Source of the DNA: Phycisphaerales bacterium
Lineage (GTDB): Bacteria; Planctomycetota; Phycisphaerae; Phycisphaerales; UBA1924
Direction of reading: 5' to 3'
NCBI GenBank assembly: GCA_013360695.1
Contig: JABWBC010000020.1
Coordinates: 1 to 36,931 of the forward strand
Length of the DNA stretch: 36,931 nucleotides
Below, in pieces: positions 23,635 to 31,698 of this stretch; the first letter of the stretch is position 1, and every line of letters starts with the position of its first letter. The position numbers and the translations under genes are program-made. The notes beneath the pieces were generated by a model. It was not told the origin of the DNA and searched no databases. It was given only the letters and a program-made list of their open reading frames with translations.

Positions 23635-25007
23635 GCGCCTCCATCTCCATCCCCATCCTCGCCCATCCCACCCTCGCCGCGCCCGACTCCCGCCGCCGCT
23701 ACTTCACGCCCGGGATGCTCGTCGTCACCGCGATCGCCGCGATCGGCGCGGCCGCGTGGCTCTTCCGCATGCTCTTCGGCCTGGGCGCCGCCACCAATCT
23801 CACCGACGCCTACCCCTGGGGCATCTGGATCGGCATCGACGTCGCCACCGGGGTCGCACTCGCCGCCGGCGGCTTCACCACCGCCTTCCTCGCCCACATC
23901 CTCCACCGCGAGCGCTACCACCCGCTCGTCCGCCCCGCTCTCCTCACCGCCATGCTCGGCTACACCTTCGTTGCGCTGGGGGTCGCCACCGATCTCGGGC
24001 GCTTCTGGGCCATGTGGCACGTCATGCTCCCCCCCTTCTGGCAGCCCAACTCCGTCCTCTTCGAGGTCGCCATCTGTGTCATGTGCTACCTCTCCGTTCT
24101 CTACATCGAGTTCCTCCCCGTCGCCTGCGAACGCTTCATCGGGCGCGTCCATCTCCCCGGCCGCCTCGCCGCCCTCAACCAGCCCGTCGATCGCGCCCTC
24201 CGATTCGCCGACAAGACCCTCGGCCGCTTCATGACCATCTTCATCATGCTCGGCATCATGCTCTCCTGCATGCACCAGTCCTCCCTCGGCACGCTGATGG
24301 TCATCACCCACGGAAAGCTCGACGCCCTCTGGCACACCCCCGCCCTCCCGCTCCTCTTCCTCCTCTCCGCCTTCGCCGTCGGCTACCCCATGGTCATCTT
24401 CGAGTCCATCATCGCCCACCGCTCCTTCGGCCTTCCCGGTGAACGCGACCTCCTCGCCGAACTCGGGCGCTTCATCCCCTTCACGCTCGGCCTCTACCTC
24501 GCCGTCAAGCTCGCCGACCTCGCGCTCCGCGACCAGCTCCCTCGCCTCCTCGTCGCCGACTACGACACCCGGATGCTCACGATCGAAGTCCTCTTCGGGG
24601 TGGTCGTCCCCATCCTCATCTTCAGCAGCCGCCGCCTGCGTGCCCAGACCCGCTGGCAATTCCTCGGCGCCGCCCTGGTCGTCCTCGGCGTCGCCTTCAA
24701 CCGTCTCAACGTCTTCCTCTTCGCCTACTCCCCGCTCGAGCGCGGCGCCATCTACCGCCCCTCCGTCAGCGAGATCGCCGTCACCCTCGGCGCCATCGCC
24801 CTCACCGTCATGATCTACCGCGCCATCGCCCTCAACCTGCCGGTCATCGAGCAGCTCCATGACGATCACGCGCATCACGCGCCCCGCGCGCACGACGACG
24901 TTCACCTCACCGTGCTCGCGGCCGTGCCAGCCCAGACCATCGCTCGTCCCATCACTCCCACCGTCCCCGCCGCCGAAACCCCCGCGCTCGCCGGCGTCAA
25001 GGAGTGA
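23631..25007 (+). CDS. NrfD/HybB-like quinone-interacting membrane subunit
   Basis: This 458-aa protein has about ten transmembrane helices. Start GTG 23631 overlaps the TGA of the ferredoxin gene (GTGA), with GGGAGG about 8 bases upstream. Segments such as WGIWIGIDVATGVALAAGGF, LGRFWAMWH and MLSCMHQSSLGTL are typical of the HybB branch of the NrfD family, whose members carry the menaquinone/ubiquinone site but no haem. Partner HybA-like and cytochrome subunits flank it, so it is the membrane heart of the complex. The C-terminal tail has a His/Asp cluster (HDDHAHHAPRAHDDVH, residues 410-425) followed by a Pro/Ala-rich region, an unusual extension. Three bases separate it from the cytochrome gene. 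Confidence 0.92.
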   Translation: MSASISIPILAHPTLAAPDSRRRYFTPGMLVVTAIAAIGAAAWLFRMLFGLGAATNLTDAYPWGIWIGIDVATGVALAAGGFTTAFLAHILHRERYHPLVRPALLTAMLGYTFVALGVATDLGRFWAMWHVMLPPFWQPNSVLFEVAICVMCYLSVLYIEFLPVACERFIGRVHLPGRLAALNQPVDRALRFADKTLGRFMTIFIMLGIMLSCMHQSSLGTLMVITHGKLDALWHTPALPLLFLLSAFAVGYPMVIFESIIAHRSFGLPGERDLLAELGRFIPFTLGLYLAVKLADLALRDQLPRLLVADYDTRMLTIEVLFGVVVPILIFSSRRLRAQTRWQFLGAALVVLGVAFNRLNVFLFAYSPLERGAIYRPSVSEIAVTLGAIALTVMIYRAIALNLPVIEQLHDDHAHHAPRAHDDVHLTVLAAVPAQTIARPITPTVPAAETPALAGVKE

Positions 25008-25010
25008 GCC

Positions 25011-26087
25011 ATGAACGCCACGCTCGCAACCCTCGTTCTCCTCCTCGCCGCCCAAACCCAGGCCCAAACTCCCAGCACCGTCGCCCCGATCAATCTCGAC
25101 AAGGTCGAAAAGATCCCCGACGTCGTGATGCTCGATCAGGTCCCGGGCTGCTACGGCTCCGTCCGCTTCGACCACCGCGTCCATGTCGAGATGTCCGGCA
25201 TTCACGGCGAATGCCGCAACTGCCACCACGAGCTTCCCGAAGACGCCAAATCCATCGACAAGCCCGACGTCCGTCCCTGCCGCGAGTGCCACGAGCCCGC
25301 CAGCAACGCCACCACCGACGGCAAGCTCGGCCTCCGCGGCGCCTACCACCGCCAGTGCCTCAACTGCCACCGCGACTGGACCCACGAAAACGCCTGCGGC
25401 TTCTGCCACACCGTCTCCGGCACCTTCCGCGCCAATCCCGCCCTCTCCGATCGCCTCCGCGGCAACCTCCAGCCCCGCGCCCAAGCCCACGCCGCCTACG
25501 TCTACACCACCTCCCACAAGGGAATCCCCACGGTCACCTTCCACCACAAGGACCACACCGAACGCTTCGGCATCAAGTGCGTCGAGTGCCACGCCGGGAA
25601 CTCCTGCAGCCAGTGCCACGGCGGCGTCTCCGAGCGACCCCTCGTGAACCGCCAGCAGAGCTGCTACAACTGCCACGCCCAGGACCGCTGCGTCACCTGC
25701 CACGATCTCCGCGAACGCCCCGCCTTTGACCACGCCCAGCGCACCGGATGGTGGCTCCGCCCCGGGCACGCTGCCCTGACCTGCAACGACTGCCACAAGC
25801 CCAACGAATATCCCACCACCCCCGTCACCGGCGCCTGCCTCCCGTGCCACGCCAAACGCTGGGGCGACCTGGGCTTCGACCACAGCCGCACCGGCGTCGC
25901 GCTCGAAGGCGATCACGCCTACTTCGATTGCCTCGATTGCCACCGCGGCGGCAACGAACTCATGCTCGCCGACTGCACCAAGTGCCACGAGCAGCGCCCC
26001 GTCGAAGGCCCGCGCCGCGTCGGCCGCGACAACGCCACCTGGTGGGACGCCCGCGTCAACCACGACACGACGTCCAGCGACCATTGA
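25011..26087 (+). CDS. Periplasmic dodecahaem cytochrome c
   Basis: This 358-aa protein has a signal peptide (LATLVLLLAAQTQAQ). I count twelve CxxCH haem-c sites: CRNCH, CRECH, CLNCH, CGFCH, CVECH, CSQCH, CYNCH, CVTCH, CNDCH, CLPCH, CLDCH and CTKCH. Additional His residues (FDHRVHVEM, FHHKDH, FDHAQR, FDHSR) could be the distal ligands, in the manner of class III/Hmc-type cytochromes. It is the last gene of the operon and is followed by a terminator. It most likely accepts or donates electrons for the HybA/NrfD pair in the periplasm. The sequence is too short for the 16-haem HmcA, so it is a related but distinct cytochrome. Redox partners are unknown. Confidence 0.92.
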   Translation: MNATLATLVLLLAAQTQAQTPSTVAPINLDKVEKIPDVVMLDQVPGCYGSVRFDHRVHVEMSGIHGECRNCHHELPEDAKSIDKPDVRPCRECHEPASNATTDGKLGLRGAYHRQCLNCHRDWTHENACGFCHTVSGTFRANPALSDRLRGNLQPRAQAHAAYVYTTSHKGIPTVTFHHKDHTERFGIKCVECHAGNSCSQCHGGVSERPLVNRQQSCYNCHAQDRCVTCHDLRERPAFDHAQRTGWWLRPGHAALTCNDCHKPNEYPTTPVTGACLPCHAKRWGDLGFDHSRTGVALEGDHAYFDCLDCHRGGNELMLADCTKCHEQRPVEGPRRVGRDNATWWDARVNHDTTSSDH

Positions 26088-26129
26088 TCCGTCGCCCCGT
26101 CAACGCAATCCGTGCCGTGTTCCTGGGCC

Positions 26130-26163
26130 GCCCGTGAGTTCATCTCGCGGGCAGCTTTGTTTT
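26130..26163 (+). terminator. Rho-independent terminator of the cytochrome operon
   Basis: GCCCGTGAG (26130-26138) pairs with CTCGCGGGC (26144-26152) across a five-base loop with one G-U pair, followed by AGC and TTTGTTTT. It lies 43 bases after the cytochrome stop codon and before the convergent LuxR array, so it insulates the two. Confidence 0.8.
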
Positions 26164-26260
26164 CACAACGCTCCGCGCGCGGCACATGCCGCATCGATAT
26201 CGCGATGCTACTCAACGCAATCCGCATCATCGAAAGCGTGCACAAAGAGCACGAGCCGCG

Positions 26261-26971
26261 CTACACCCGCCGGCGCTCCGCGTCCTCGACCTTCAGTCCC
26301 GCCGCCCGCGCGATCTCCGCCAGCGCCACGCGATCGTGCACCTTGAGCTTCTCATAGATGCTCACGCGATGATGGTCCACCGTCTTCTCCGACCGGTGCA
26401 GGATCGCCGCGATTTCCTTGACCGACAAACCCTGGCCCAGGAGCGCCGTCACCTCCAGCTCGCGCGGCGACAGCACATCCAGCCTTCCCAGATTCATCAC
26501 CGACGAATCAACCGGCTCGAACGCCGTCCGTGAGGTCAGCTCCTCGCCCGCCTCGTTGCTCGGCGAACGCCGCGTGATCAGCAGCAACAACTCCGGCGTT
26601 TCCGCGGGCGCGTCGGCATCGCGCGCGATGCGGCGGATCCATGTGAAGTGCTGCTGCCCGCGCCAGATCACCCGCAGCATCACCGGCCGTTCCGGGTGCG
26701 CCAGCATCCGACGGTTCAGCTCCAGCCGATCCTCAACCCACTCCGGCGGCATGAACTCCGACCAGCGCCGACCCACGTACCGCGACGGGTCAGCGCCCGG
26801 CCCGAACAGAATCTCCGCCGCCTGCGCGTTCATGTACACCCAGCGACCATCCGCCGTGATCACCGTGATCCCCGTGCTCGGCTCCGCCACCAGCGCGGTG
26901 CACAAATCACCCGCGTGTTCGATCAGGAACTGCGTGATCGGGCAGGGGGGCGGCGGTGTGTGCGTCATCAT
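26261..26971 (-). CDS. PAS-LuxR regulator, tandem copy 1
   Basis: This protein of about 236 aa has an N-terminal PAS-like domain (STGITVITADGRWVYMNAQ, then FMPPEWVEDRLELNRRML) of about 140 residues and a C-terminal LuxR/GerE helix-turn-helix (LSPRELEVTALLGQGLSVKEI, SEKTVDHHRVSIYEKL). It has no receiver domain, so a small ligand or partner bound by PAS, rather than phosphorylation, is the likely input. The C-terminus reads DAERRRV. Starts at 26971 or 26968 (two consecutive ATG codons) precede the conserved domain; the longer reading has no support. It is the array member nearest the cytochrome operon and convergent with it. Confidence 0.85.
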   Translation of the reverse strand: MMTHTPPPPCPITQFLIEHAGDLCTALVAEPSTGITVITADGRWVYMNAQAAEILFGPGADPSRYVGRRWSEFMPPEWVEDRLELNRRMLAHPERPVMLRVIWRGQQHFTWIRRIARDADAPAETPELLLLITRRSPSNEAGEELTSRTAFEPVDSSVMNLGRLDVLSPRELEVTALLGQGLSVKEIAAILHRSEKTVDHHRVSIYEKLKVHDRVALAEIARAAGLKVEDAERRRV

Positions 26972-27058
26972 CAAATGAAGATACGCAAGTCCCTTGCTCG
27001 GGCAAACGACCGAGGGGGAAAAACCAGGCGAATCCGGGCCGATCACGCAAGATGAGAC

Positions 27059-27802
27059 TCAGACTCGCCGCCGCTCCGCGTCGCTCAGGGAGAGCCCGGC
27101 CCGACGAGCGATCTCGCTCATCTCCACCCGGTCCCGCACCCCCAACGTATGGTGGATCGACGTGATGTGTGATTCGATCGTCTTCTCCGACCGGCACAGC
27201 ACCCGCGCCGTTTCGCTCACCGTCAGCCCCTGGCCCACCAGCGCCAGAACCTCCAGCTCGCGCTTGCTCAGCGCGTCCAGCGGGCCCAGCCGCATCACAC
27301 CGGAATCCACGCACCGCTCTTCCTTCCCGCTCAACGACTCGGCCTGCTCGTCCCCCGACTCGCGCCGTGTGATCGTCAGGAACAGCGCCACGCCGTTCTC
27401 GCTCTCCGCCGTCTCGATCGGGCTGATCCACGTCACATGCTGATAGCCGCGCCAGATCGTGCGTATCTGCACCGGCTCGCCATGCACCAGAATCTCGCGC
27501 AGAATTCCCAGCCGCTCCTTCACCCACTCCGCCGGCAAATGATCGCGCCAGAACCGCCCCACGAACTGCTCCGGGCGCGCGTCCCTGCCGTGAAAAATCC
27601 TCGCCGCCTGCTCGTTCAGATAGACGACTTGCCCGTCAAGCGAGATCACTCCCACGCCCGTCGATGGCTCGCGCACCAACGCGCCGAATGCGGCATCCCG
27701 CAGGCCCGGCAATGCATCCGCGATTCGCGCCGCGTCGGTGGTGGGGGAGACCCCTCCCTCGTCAGCCTGTTCAGGTTTCGGCGTCGCCGCATCGCTGCTC
27801 AT
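27059..27802 (-). CDS. PAS-LuxR regulator, tandem copy 2
   Basis: This 247-aa protein has a PAS-like region (STGVGVISLDGQVVYLNEQ, HLPAEWVKERLGILREIL) and a LuxR-type helix-turn-helix (LSKRELEVLALVGQGLTVSE, SEKTIESHITSIHHTL). It ends DAERRRV like copy 1, which it resembles most. It lies 88 bases upstream of copy 1's start on the same strand. TACGAT, a -10-like sequence, ends 6 bases before ATG 27802, so the mRNA may be leaderless. No receiver domain or membrane helix is present. Confidence 0.85.
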   Translation of the reverse strand: MSSDAATPKPEQADEGGVSPTTDAARIADALPGLRDAAFGALVREPSTGVGVISLDGQVVYLNEQAARIFHGRDARPEQFVGRFWRDHLPAEWVKERLGILREILVHGEPVQIRTIWRGYQHVTWISPIETAESENGVALFLTITRRESGDEQAESLSGKEERCVDSGVMRLGPLDALSKRELEVLALVGQGLTVSETARVLCRSEKTIESHITSIHHTLGVRDRVEMSEIARRAGLSLSDAERRRV

Positions 27803-27808
27803 GCCACC

Positions 27809-27814
27809 ATCGTA
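27809..27814 (-). promoter_or_regulatory. -10-like TACGAT just before copy 2
   Basis: On the minus strand, GTACGATGG lies directly upstream of ATG 27802, with only six bases between hexamer and start codon. The same nine-base string occurs at 9477-9485 upstream of the metalloprotease gene. This spacing would put the transcription start on or next to the ATG. Confidence 0.3.
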
Positions 27815-27863
27815 CCAGCAAATCCCCCGGCTCCGGACGCCGCCGCGCGTTCGTGGCGATTCG

Positions 27864-28620
27864 CTACACCCGCGGCCGGTCCGCGTCCTCCAGCGTCAAC
27901 CCCGCCCGCTGCGCGATGCTCGCCAACTCCACCCGATCCGCGATCTTCAACTTCCGATGGATCGACGTGCGATGAAACTCCACCGTCTTCTCCGCCCGGA
28001 ACAACTGCTTCGCCACCTCGCGCACGCTCAACCCACGCCCCAGCAACGCCAGCACACGAAGCTCCGGCGTCGACAGCTTGTTCAGCGGCCCCAGCCGAAC
28101 CGTGCTCGACTCACGATACCCCTCCATCCCCGGCGTCAGAAACTCCCGCGCATCCCCCATCACCCGATGCGCCATCGCGATCACCGCGCCCCGCCCGGGC
28201 GCCGCGTCCGGCGGCGTCAGCGCCCGGAACCAGGTCATGTACTGCAGCCCATCCCACAGAACCCGCACAACCAGCGGCCGCCCCGTCAGCATCACATGCC
28301 GAACCGCCTGCAATCGCTCGTCCGCCCACGTGGACTGAAACTCATCGTGCAGCGAGCGCCCGACAATCTCCCGCGCCGTCGCCGACGGCCCGCGCATCGC
28401 GCGCCACCCAGTCGTTCAGATAGACGAATCGCCCCGTGGCACACAGCACCGCGATCCCCACGAATGGGTTGGTCACCAGCGCCTCCACGATCGCCCGCCC
28501 GTGCGCTGGCAGCTGGGCCACCAATTCTTCGACGGTCTCGACCGGACGCAGGGCATCCTCCGAACAGGTTCCGGCTTGATTCTGGACTTCGATATCTCGT
28601 GGAAAACCCTGATTCTCCAT
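27864..28620 (-). pseudogene. PAS-LuxR regulator, tandem copy 3, split by a frameshift
   Basis: The first frame (28620-28398, start ATG 28620) encodes the N-terminus and the start of the PAS domain (FVGIAVLCATGRFVYLNDWVAR). The second frame (28397-27864) encodes the rest (IVGRSLHDEF, then LSTPELRVLALLGRGLSVREV, AEKTVEFHRTSIHRKL, ending DADRPRV). Joining them by adding two bases in the CG repeat at 28398-28404 gives VARAMRG, a 252-aa protein that aligns without gaps to copy 5. This is therefore a single ancestral gene interrupted by a two-base loss, or a sequencing error. Alternatively, both halves may be made: ATG 28397 has a GGGTGG-like site upstream and could start the HTH half alone. Confidence 0.8.
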
Positions 28621-28675
28621 ATGCTGCTTACAAAACGGCGGAAATGATCTCGCGACTGCAAGGAAAAGCGCTAAT

Positions 28676-28681
28676 ATTGTA
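28676..28681 (-). promoter_or_regulatory. -10-like TACAAT upstream of copy 3
   Basis: On the minus strand, GTACAATATT lies 56 bases ahead of ATG 28620 in an otherwise GC-rich gap. It matches 5 of 6 positions of the vegetative -10 box; no clear -35 is visible. The octamer CCCCCAAA (28703-28696) lies upstream. Confidence 0.35.
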
Positions 28682-28846
28682 CCCTGCGGATCGATTTTGG
28701 GGGAAACGTCGCAAGACTTGGTAGAGCTACCTGTTGCGCGCCGTCGGTGATTCACCTACCGTTGGTTGTTACACCCCATGGGTGCGGATTGACCACGATC
28801 GCCAAGTCGCTCCAGACGATCGCCGAGCCGCTCGGAACCCGTCGGC

Positions 28847-29590
28847 TTAAACCCGCGGGCGGTCCGCGTCCTGAAGCGTCAACCCCGCCCGTTGCGCCAC
28901 CCGCACAACTTCAACGCGGTCGTGAAGCCCGAGCTTGTGGCGGACCGCCGTGCAGTGCGATTCGATCGTCTTCTCCGCACGGAACAGCGCTTGGGCCGCC
29001 TCGTGCACGCTCAACCCCGCTCCGACCAACGCCATCACCCGCAACTCCTGCGGCGACAAGCAATCCAGCGGCCCAAGACGCACCACCGACGTCTCGATCA
29101 GCTCAACCGCTTCGGGAGGAAACAGCGACCGCAAGTCTCCCGCCAGGTAGCGGGATAGCGCGAACACGAGCGTCGGTTCCGGCCGGTCCGGCCGCATCTC
29201 CACCCGCCTGAGCCACGTCGTAAGCTGCCGCCCGTTCCACAGCGTGCGAATCAGGACCGGTCGGCCACCCTCCTGGACCCGGCGGAAGATCTCCAGTCGT
29301 TGCGCCATCATGACCGGTGGGAAGGACTCCCCGAGGTTTCTTCCGATCAAGTCCGAGGCGCGGGCGTCCTCGCCCGCGATGTGACGAGCGCCCTGATCGT
29401 TCATGTACAGAACCTCGCCGCGCGGCGAGACCAGCCCCACGCCGCACAGCGGCTCGCTCGTGATCATCTCCAAGAACGCCCGCGCCACGCCCGGCAGCTG
29501 CCGGTGCAACTCTTCCGCGCTCGTCGTCGGAGTGATGCAATCTCCCGCGTGCACTTGGGAAACCGCCGGGGCCGACAGAGATCGAGCCAT
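28847..29590 (-). CDS. PAS-LuxR regulator, tandem copy 4
   Basis: This 247-aa protein has a PAS-like region (CGVGLVSPRGEVLYMNDQGARHIAG, FPPVMMAQRLEIFRRV) and a LuxR-type helix-turn-helix (LSPQELRVMALVGAGLSVHEA, AEKTIESHCTAVRHKL), ending DADRPRV. ATG 29590 is preferred over an in-frame GTG four codons earlier because the latter coincides with the predicted transcription start. It groups with copies 3 and 5 by its ELRV and DADR signatures. Its stop is 226 bases from the start of copy 3, a gap with no ORF. Confidence 0.85.
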   Translation of the reverse strand: MARSLSAPAVSQVHAGDCITPTTSAEELHRQLPGVARAFLEMITSEPLCGVGLVSPRGEVLYMNDQGARHIAGEDARASDLIGRNLGESFPPVMMAQRLEIFRRVQEGGRPVLIRTLWNGRQLTTWLRRVEMRPDRPEPTLVFALSRYLAGDLRSLFPPEAVELIETSVVRLGPLDCLSPQELRVMALVGAGLSVHEAAQALFRAEKTIESHCTAVRHKLGLHDRVEVVRVAQRAGLTLQDADRPRV

Positions 29591-29608
29591 TCGTTCTGTC
29601 ACAGTCTC

Positions 29609-29636
29609 ATACTACGGACAGTTTCTGAATACTCAA
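29609..29636 (-). promoter_or_regulatory. Candidate promoter of copy 4
   Basis: On the minus strand, TTGAGT (29636-29631) and TAGTAT (29614-29609) are 16 bases apart. The stretch is AT-rich against a GC-rich background. The predicted start of transcription is near 29602, a short way before ATG 29590. Confidence 0.4.
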
Positions 29637-29791
29637 TACTAATTCGAGTGCTTTGGGGGCAAGCCCTCACTCTGGTCAAGATAGTCCGAATCGCACCACG
29701 GACCGGTCCGGGCGGCGAACGCCCGTCAACATCCGCGATCCACTCCGATTTTCGTGGCCCAATGAACCCCTGGCGCCGCGTGCGGCGGCGG

Positions 29792-30544
29792 TTACACCCG
29801 TCTTCGGTCCGCGTCCGCCAGCGTCAGCCCCGCCTGGTGCGCCAGGGTCGCCATCTCCACCCGATCGTTGATCTTCAGCTTGCGGTGGATCGACACGCAG
29901 TGCGATTCCACCGTCTTCTCCGCGCGGTGCATGGCCTTGGCCGTCTCACGCACGCTCAGCCCCGCGCCGATCAGCGCCATCACGCGCAGTTCCTGGGCCG
30001 TCAGGCAGTCGAGCCGCCCCAGACGCACCACGCCCGACTCCAGCCGGTCCACCTCCGGCCCGTGCGGCACGCTCCGCGCGTCGCCCCCCACATGATGCAC
30101 CATCATCAGAAACGCCCCGCGCCCCGGCGCGCCGGGGAGCTCCGTCAGGTACGAGTAATTGATGAAGAGCTGCGACCCCAGCCACAGTTTTCGACGACTC
30201 ACCGCGCGATGACTGTTCCGCACCCGATGCATCGCCTCTTCGCTCTCCAGCGCGCACTCGCTCGGAAAACACTGCGCCAGCGTGCGCCCCACCAGGTCCG
30301 CCGCCCGCGCGTCCGTCCCCACGAACAGGCGCGCGCACTGGTCGTTCATGTACTCGATCCGCCCCGTGTCGCTCAGCACCGCCACGCCCACGAACGGGTC
30401 CGCCGCCGTCGCCTCGAACACCGCCCGCGCCGCGTCCGGCAGCTGCCGCTGCAACTCCGTCGCCACCGTCGTCGGCGTGAGCGCCGCCGCGCCGCCCGCC
30501 GGCGGCGTGCGCCCGGCCTCGAGATTCGGAGATCCGCCGTTCAT
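29792..30544 (-). CDS. PAS-LuxR regulator, tandem copy 5
   Basis: This protein of about 250 aa has a PAS-like region (FVGVAVLSDTGRIEYMNDQCARLFVG) and a LuxR-type helix-turn-helix (LTAQELRVMALIGAGLSVRET, AEKTVESHCVSIHRKL), ending DADRRRV. Its first ATG is at 30544; a TTG at 30583 would add 13 residues. Neither has a clear ribosome site. It is the outermost member of the array and therefore the first in the direction of transcription. Its PAS sequence aligns without gaps to the repaired copy 3. Confidence 0.85.
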   Translation of the reverse strand: MNGGSPNLEAGRTPPAGGAAALTPTTVATELQRQLPDAARAVFEATAADPFVGVAVLSDTGRIEYMNDQCARLFVGTDARAADLVGRTLAQCFPSECALESEEAMHRVRNSHRAVSRRKLWLGSQLFINYSYLTELPGAPGRGAFLMMVHHVGGDARSVPHGPEVDRLESGVVRLGRLDCLTAQELRVMALIGAGLSVRETAKAMHRAEKTVESHCVSIHRKLKINDRVEMATLAHQAGLTLADADRRRV

Positions 30545-30807
30545 GGGTTGTTCTCGCGCCAAGGTCGAACACTGATCACGCAAGGCTCAATTTACATGAG
30601 TATCGGTCGTCCTGCGCTTGCGGACGCGGAGAAACCCGCCATATTGCCGGACAACGTTATCCAGGATACAATATTGCACGGTCGAATCATCGTTGAATAA
30701 CAACCGGGGGTTTCCTTTGGACCGGACAAAAGCCATCGCGTAGATGTCCGTTCCAACACACCCCATACGGGGGTTGCCCCCAGCGCCGTCCGCGCTCAGG
30801 CCCACGG
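30545..30807. other. Intergenic region between copy 5 and the LysR gene
   Basis: This region holds the upstream sequence of copy 5 and the downstream sequence of the LysR gene. There is an AT-rich patch with the palindrome CAATATTG (30670-30677) and a GGGGG/CCCCC stem around 30771-30783 that could end the LysR transcript, although no T run follows. No ORF is supported. Confidence 0.4.
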
Positions 30808-31698
30808 TCACGCCCGCGCCGAAGCGCGCGACAACCGCAGCAATGCGTCGTGAAACGCCCGCGCCGCCGGGGACAGGTCGCGGTCGCGCCGACGCACAAT
30901 CGCCATCTGCCTCGAAAGCCCGGAGTCCCGGCACGTCAGCCCTTCTTCCATACCAAGCGCAAAGCGGCTCACAAAGCCGACACCAATCCCGGCTCTGACC
31001 ATCTGTTTGATCGATTCGATGGAACGAAGTTCCATCACGATGTTGAGGCTCGCGCCCGCGTCCGCCGCCGCCCGGTCGATCACGTCCCGCACCGCCGACC
31101 CCGCCTCGAACGCCACCACGTCCGCACCCGCCAGCTCTCCCCAGCGAAAAGCCCGCTTCCCCGCCAGCGCGTGCTTGGGCGGCACGATCAGGCGCAACTG
31201 GTCCGCGACCAGCGGCGTGCGCAGCAATTCGTCCGCGCCCGCCAGCGTGATCGGAAGCGTCACGATCCCAAGGTCAAGCTCGCCCGACAGCACCGCCGCC
31301 GCCACCGCCGATGACCCCGCCTCGCGGATAAAGAACCGCAGCCCCGCGTGCTTCTTCCGAATCTCCGACACCGCCGGCGGCAGGAGATACGTGATCGCCG
31401 TCGCCCCGCCACCCACGCGGATCGTCCCACGCTCCAAGCCCATCAGCTGGCGCACCGCCGCCATCGCCTGGTCGGCCCGGCGCACCGCGTCGTCGGCGTG
31501 GATCAGAAACAGCCGCCCCGCCTCGGTCAGCTCCACGCCGCGCGGCGTGCGATGCAGCAACGCCGTCCCCACCTCGCGCTCCAGCTTCTTCACCATCGCC
31601 GACAGCGCCGGCTGCGTCACACCCAGCGAGCGCGCCGCCCGCGTCATGTGCCCCTCGCCGGCGATGCAACGGAAATATCGCAGCGTCGTCAACTCCAT
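30808..31698 (-). CDS. LysR-family transcriptional regulator
   Basis: This 296-aa protein is the standard LysR length. The winged helix-turn-helix is at residues 1-60 (LRYFRCIAGEGHMTRAARSLGVTQPALSAMVKKLEREVG, LLHRTPRGVELTEAG). The two-lobed effector domain runs over about 90-290 (GTIRVGGGATAITYLLPP, LDLGIVTLP, MVRAGIGVGFVSRFAL). Such proteins usually control a divergent gene together with their own. Here the divergent neighbour is the secreted protein at 32259, separated by a long gap. The start ATG 31698 gives the usual MELxxLRYF beginning. Effector unknown. Confidence 0.9.
   Translation of the reverse strand: MELTTLRYFRCIAGEGHMTRAARSLGVTQPALSAMVKKLEREVGTALLHRTPRGVELTEAGRLFLIHADDAVRRADQAMAAVRQLMGLERGTIRVGGGATAITYLLPPAVSEIRKKHAGLRFFIREAGSSAVAAAVLSGELDLGIVTLPITLAGADELLRTPLVADQLRLIVPPKHALAGKRAFRWGELAGADVVAFEAGSAVRDVIDRAAADAGASLNIVMELRSIESIKQMVRAGIGVGFVSRFALGMEEGLTCRDSGLSRQMAIVRRRDRDLSPAARAFHDALLRLSRASARA

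Noticed and set aside
23625-26084. Long open frame of 819 codons on the minus strand under the cytochrome operon
   Set aside because: It is an artefact of high third-position GC; the plus-strand NrfD-like and multihaem genes are clearly real, with 12 CxxCH motifs.
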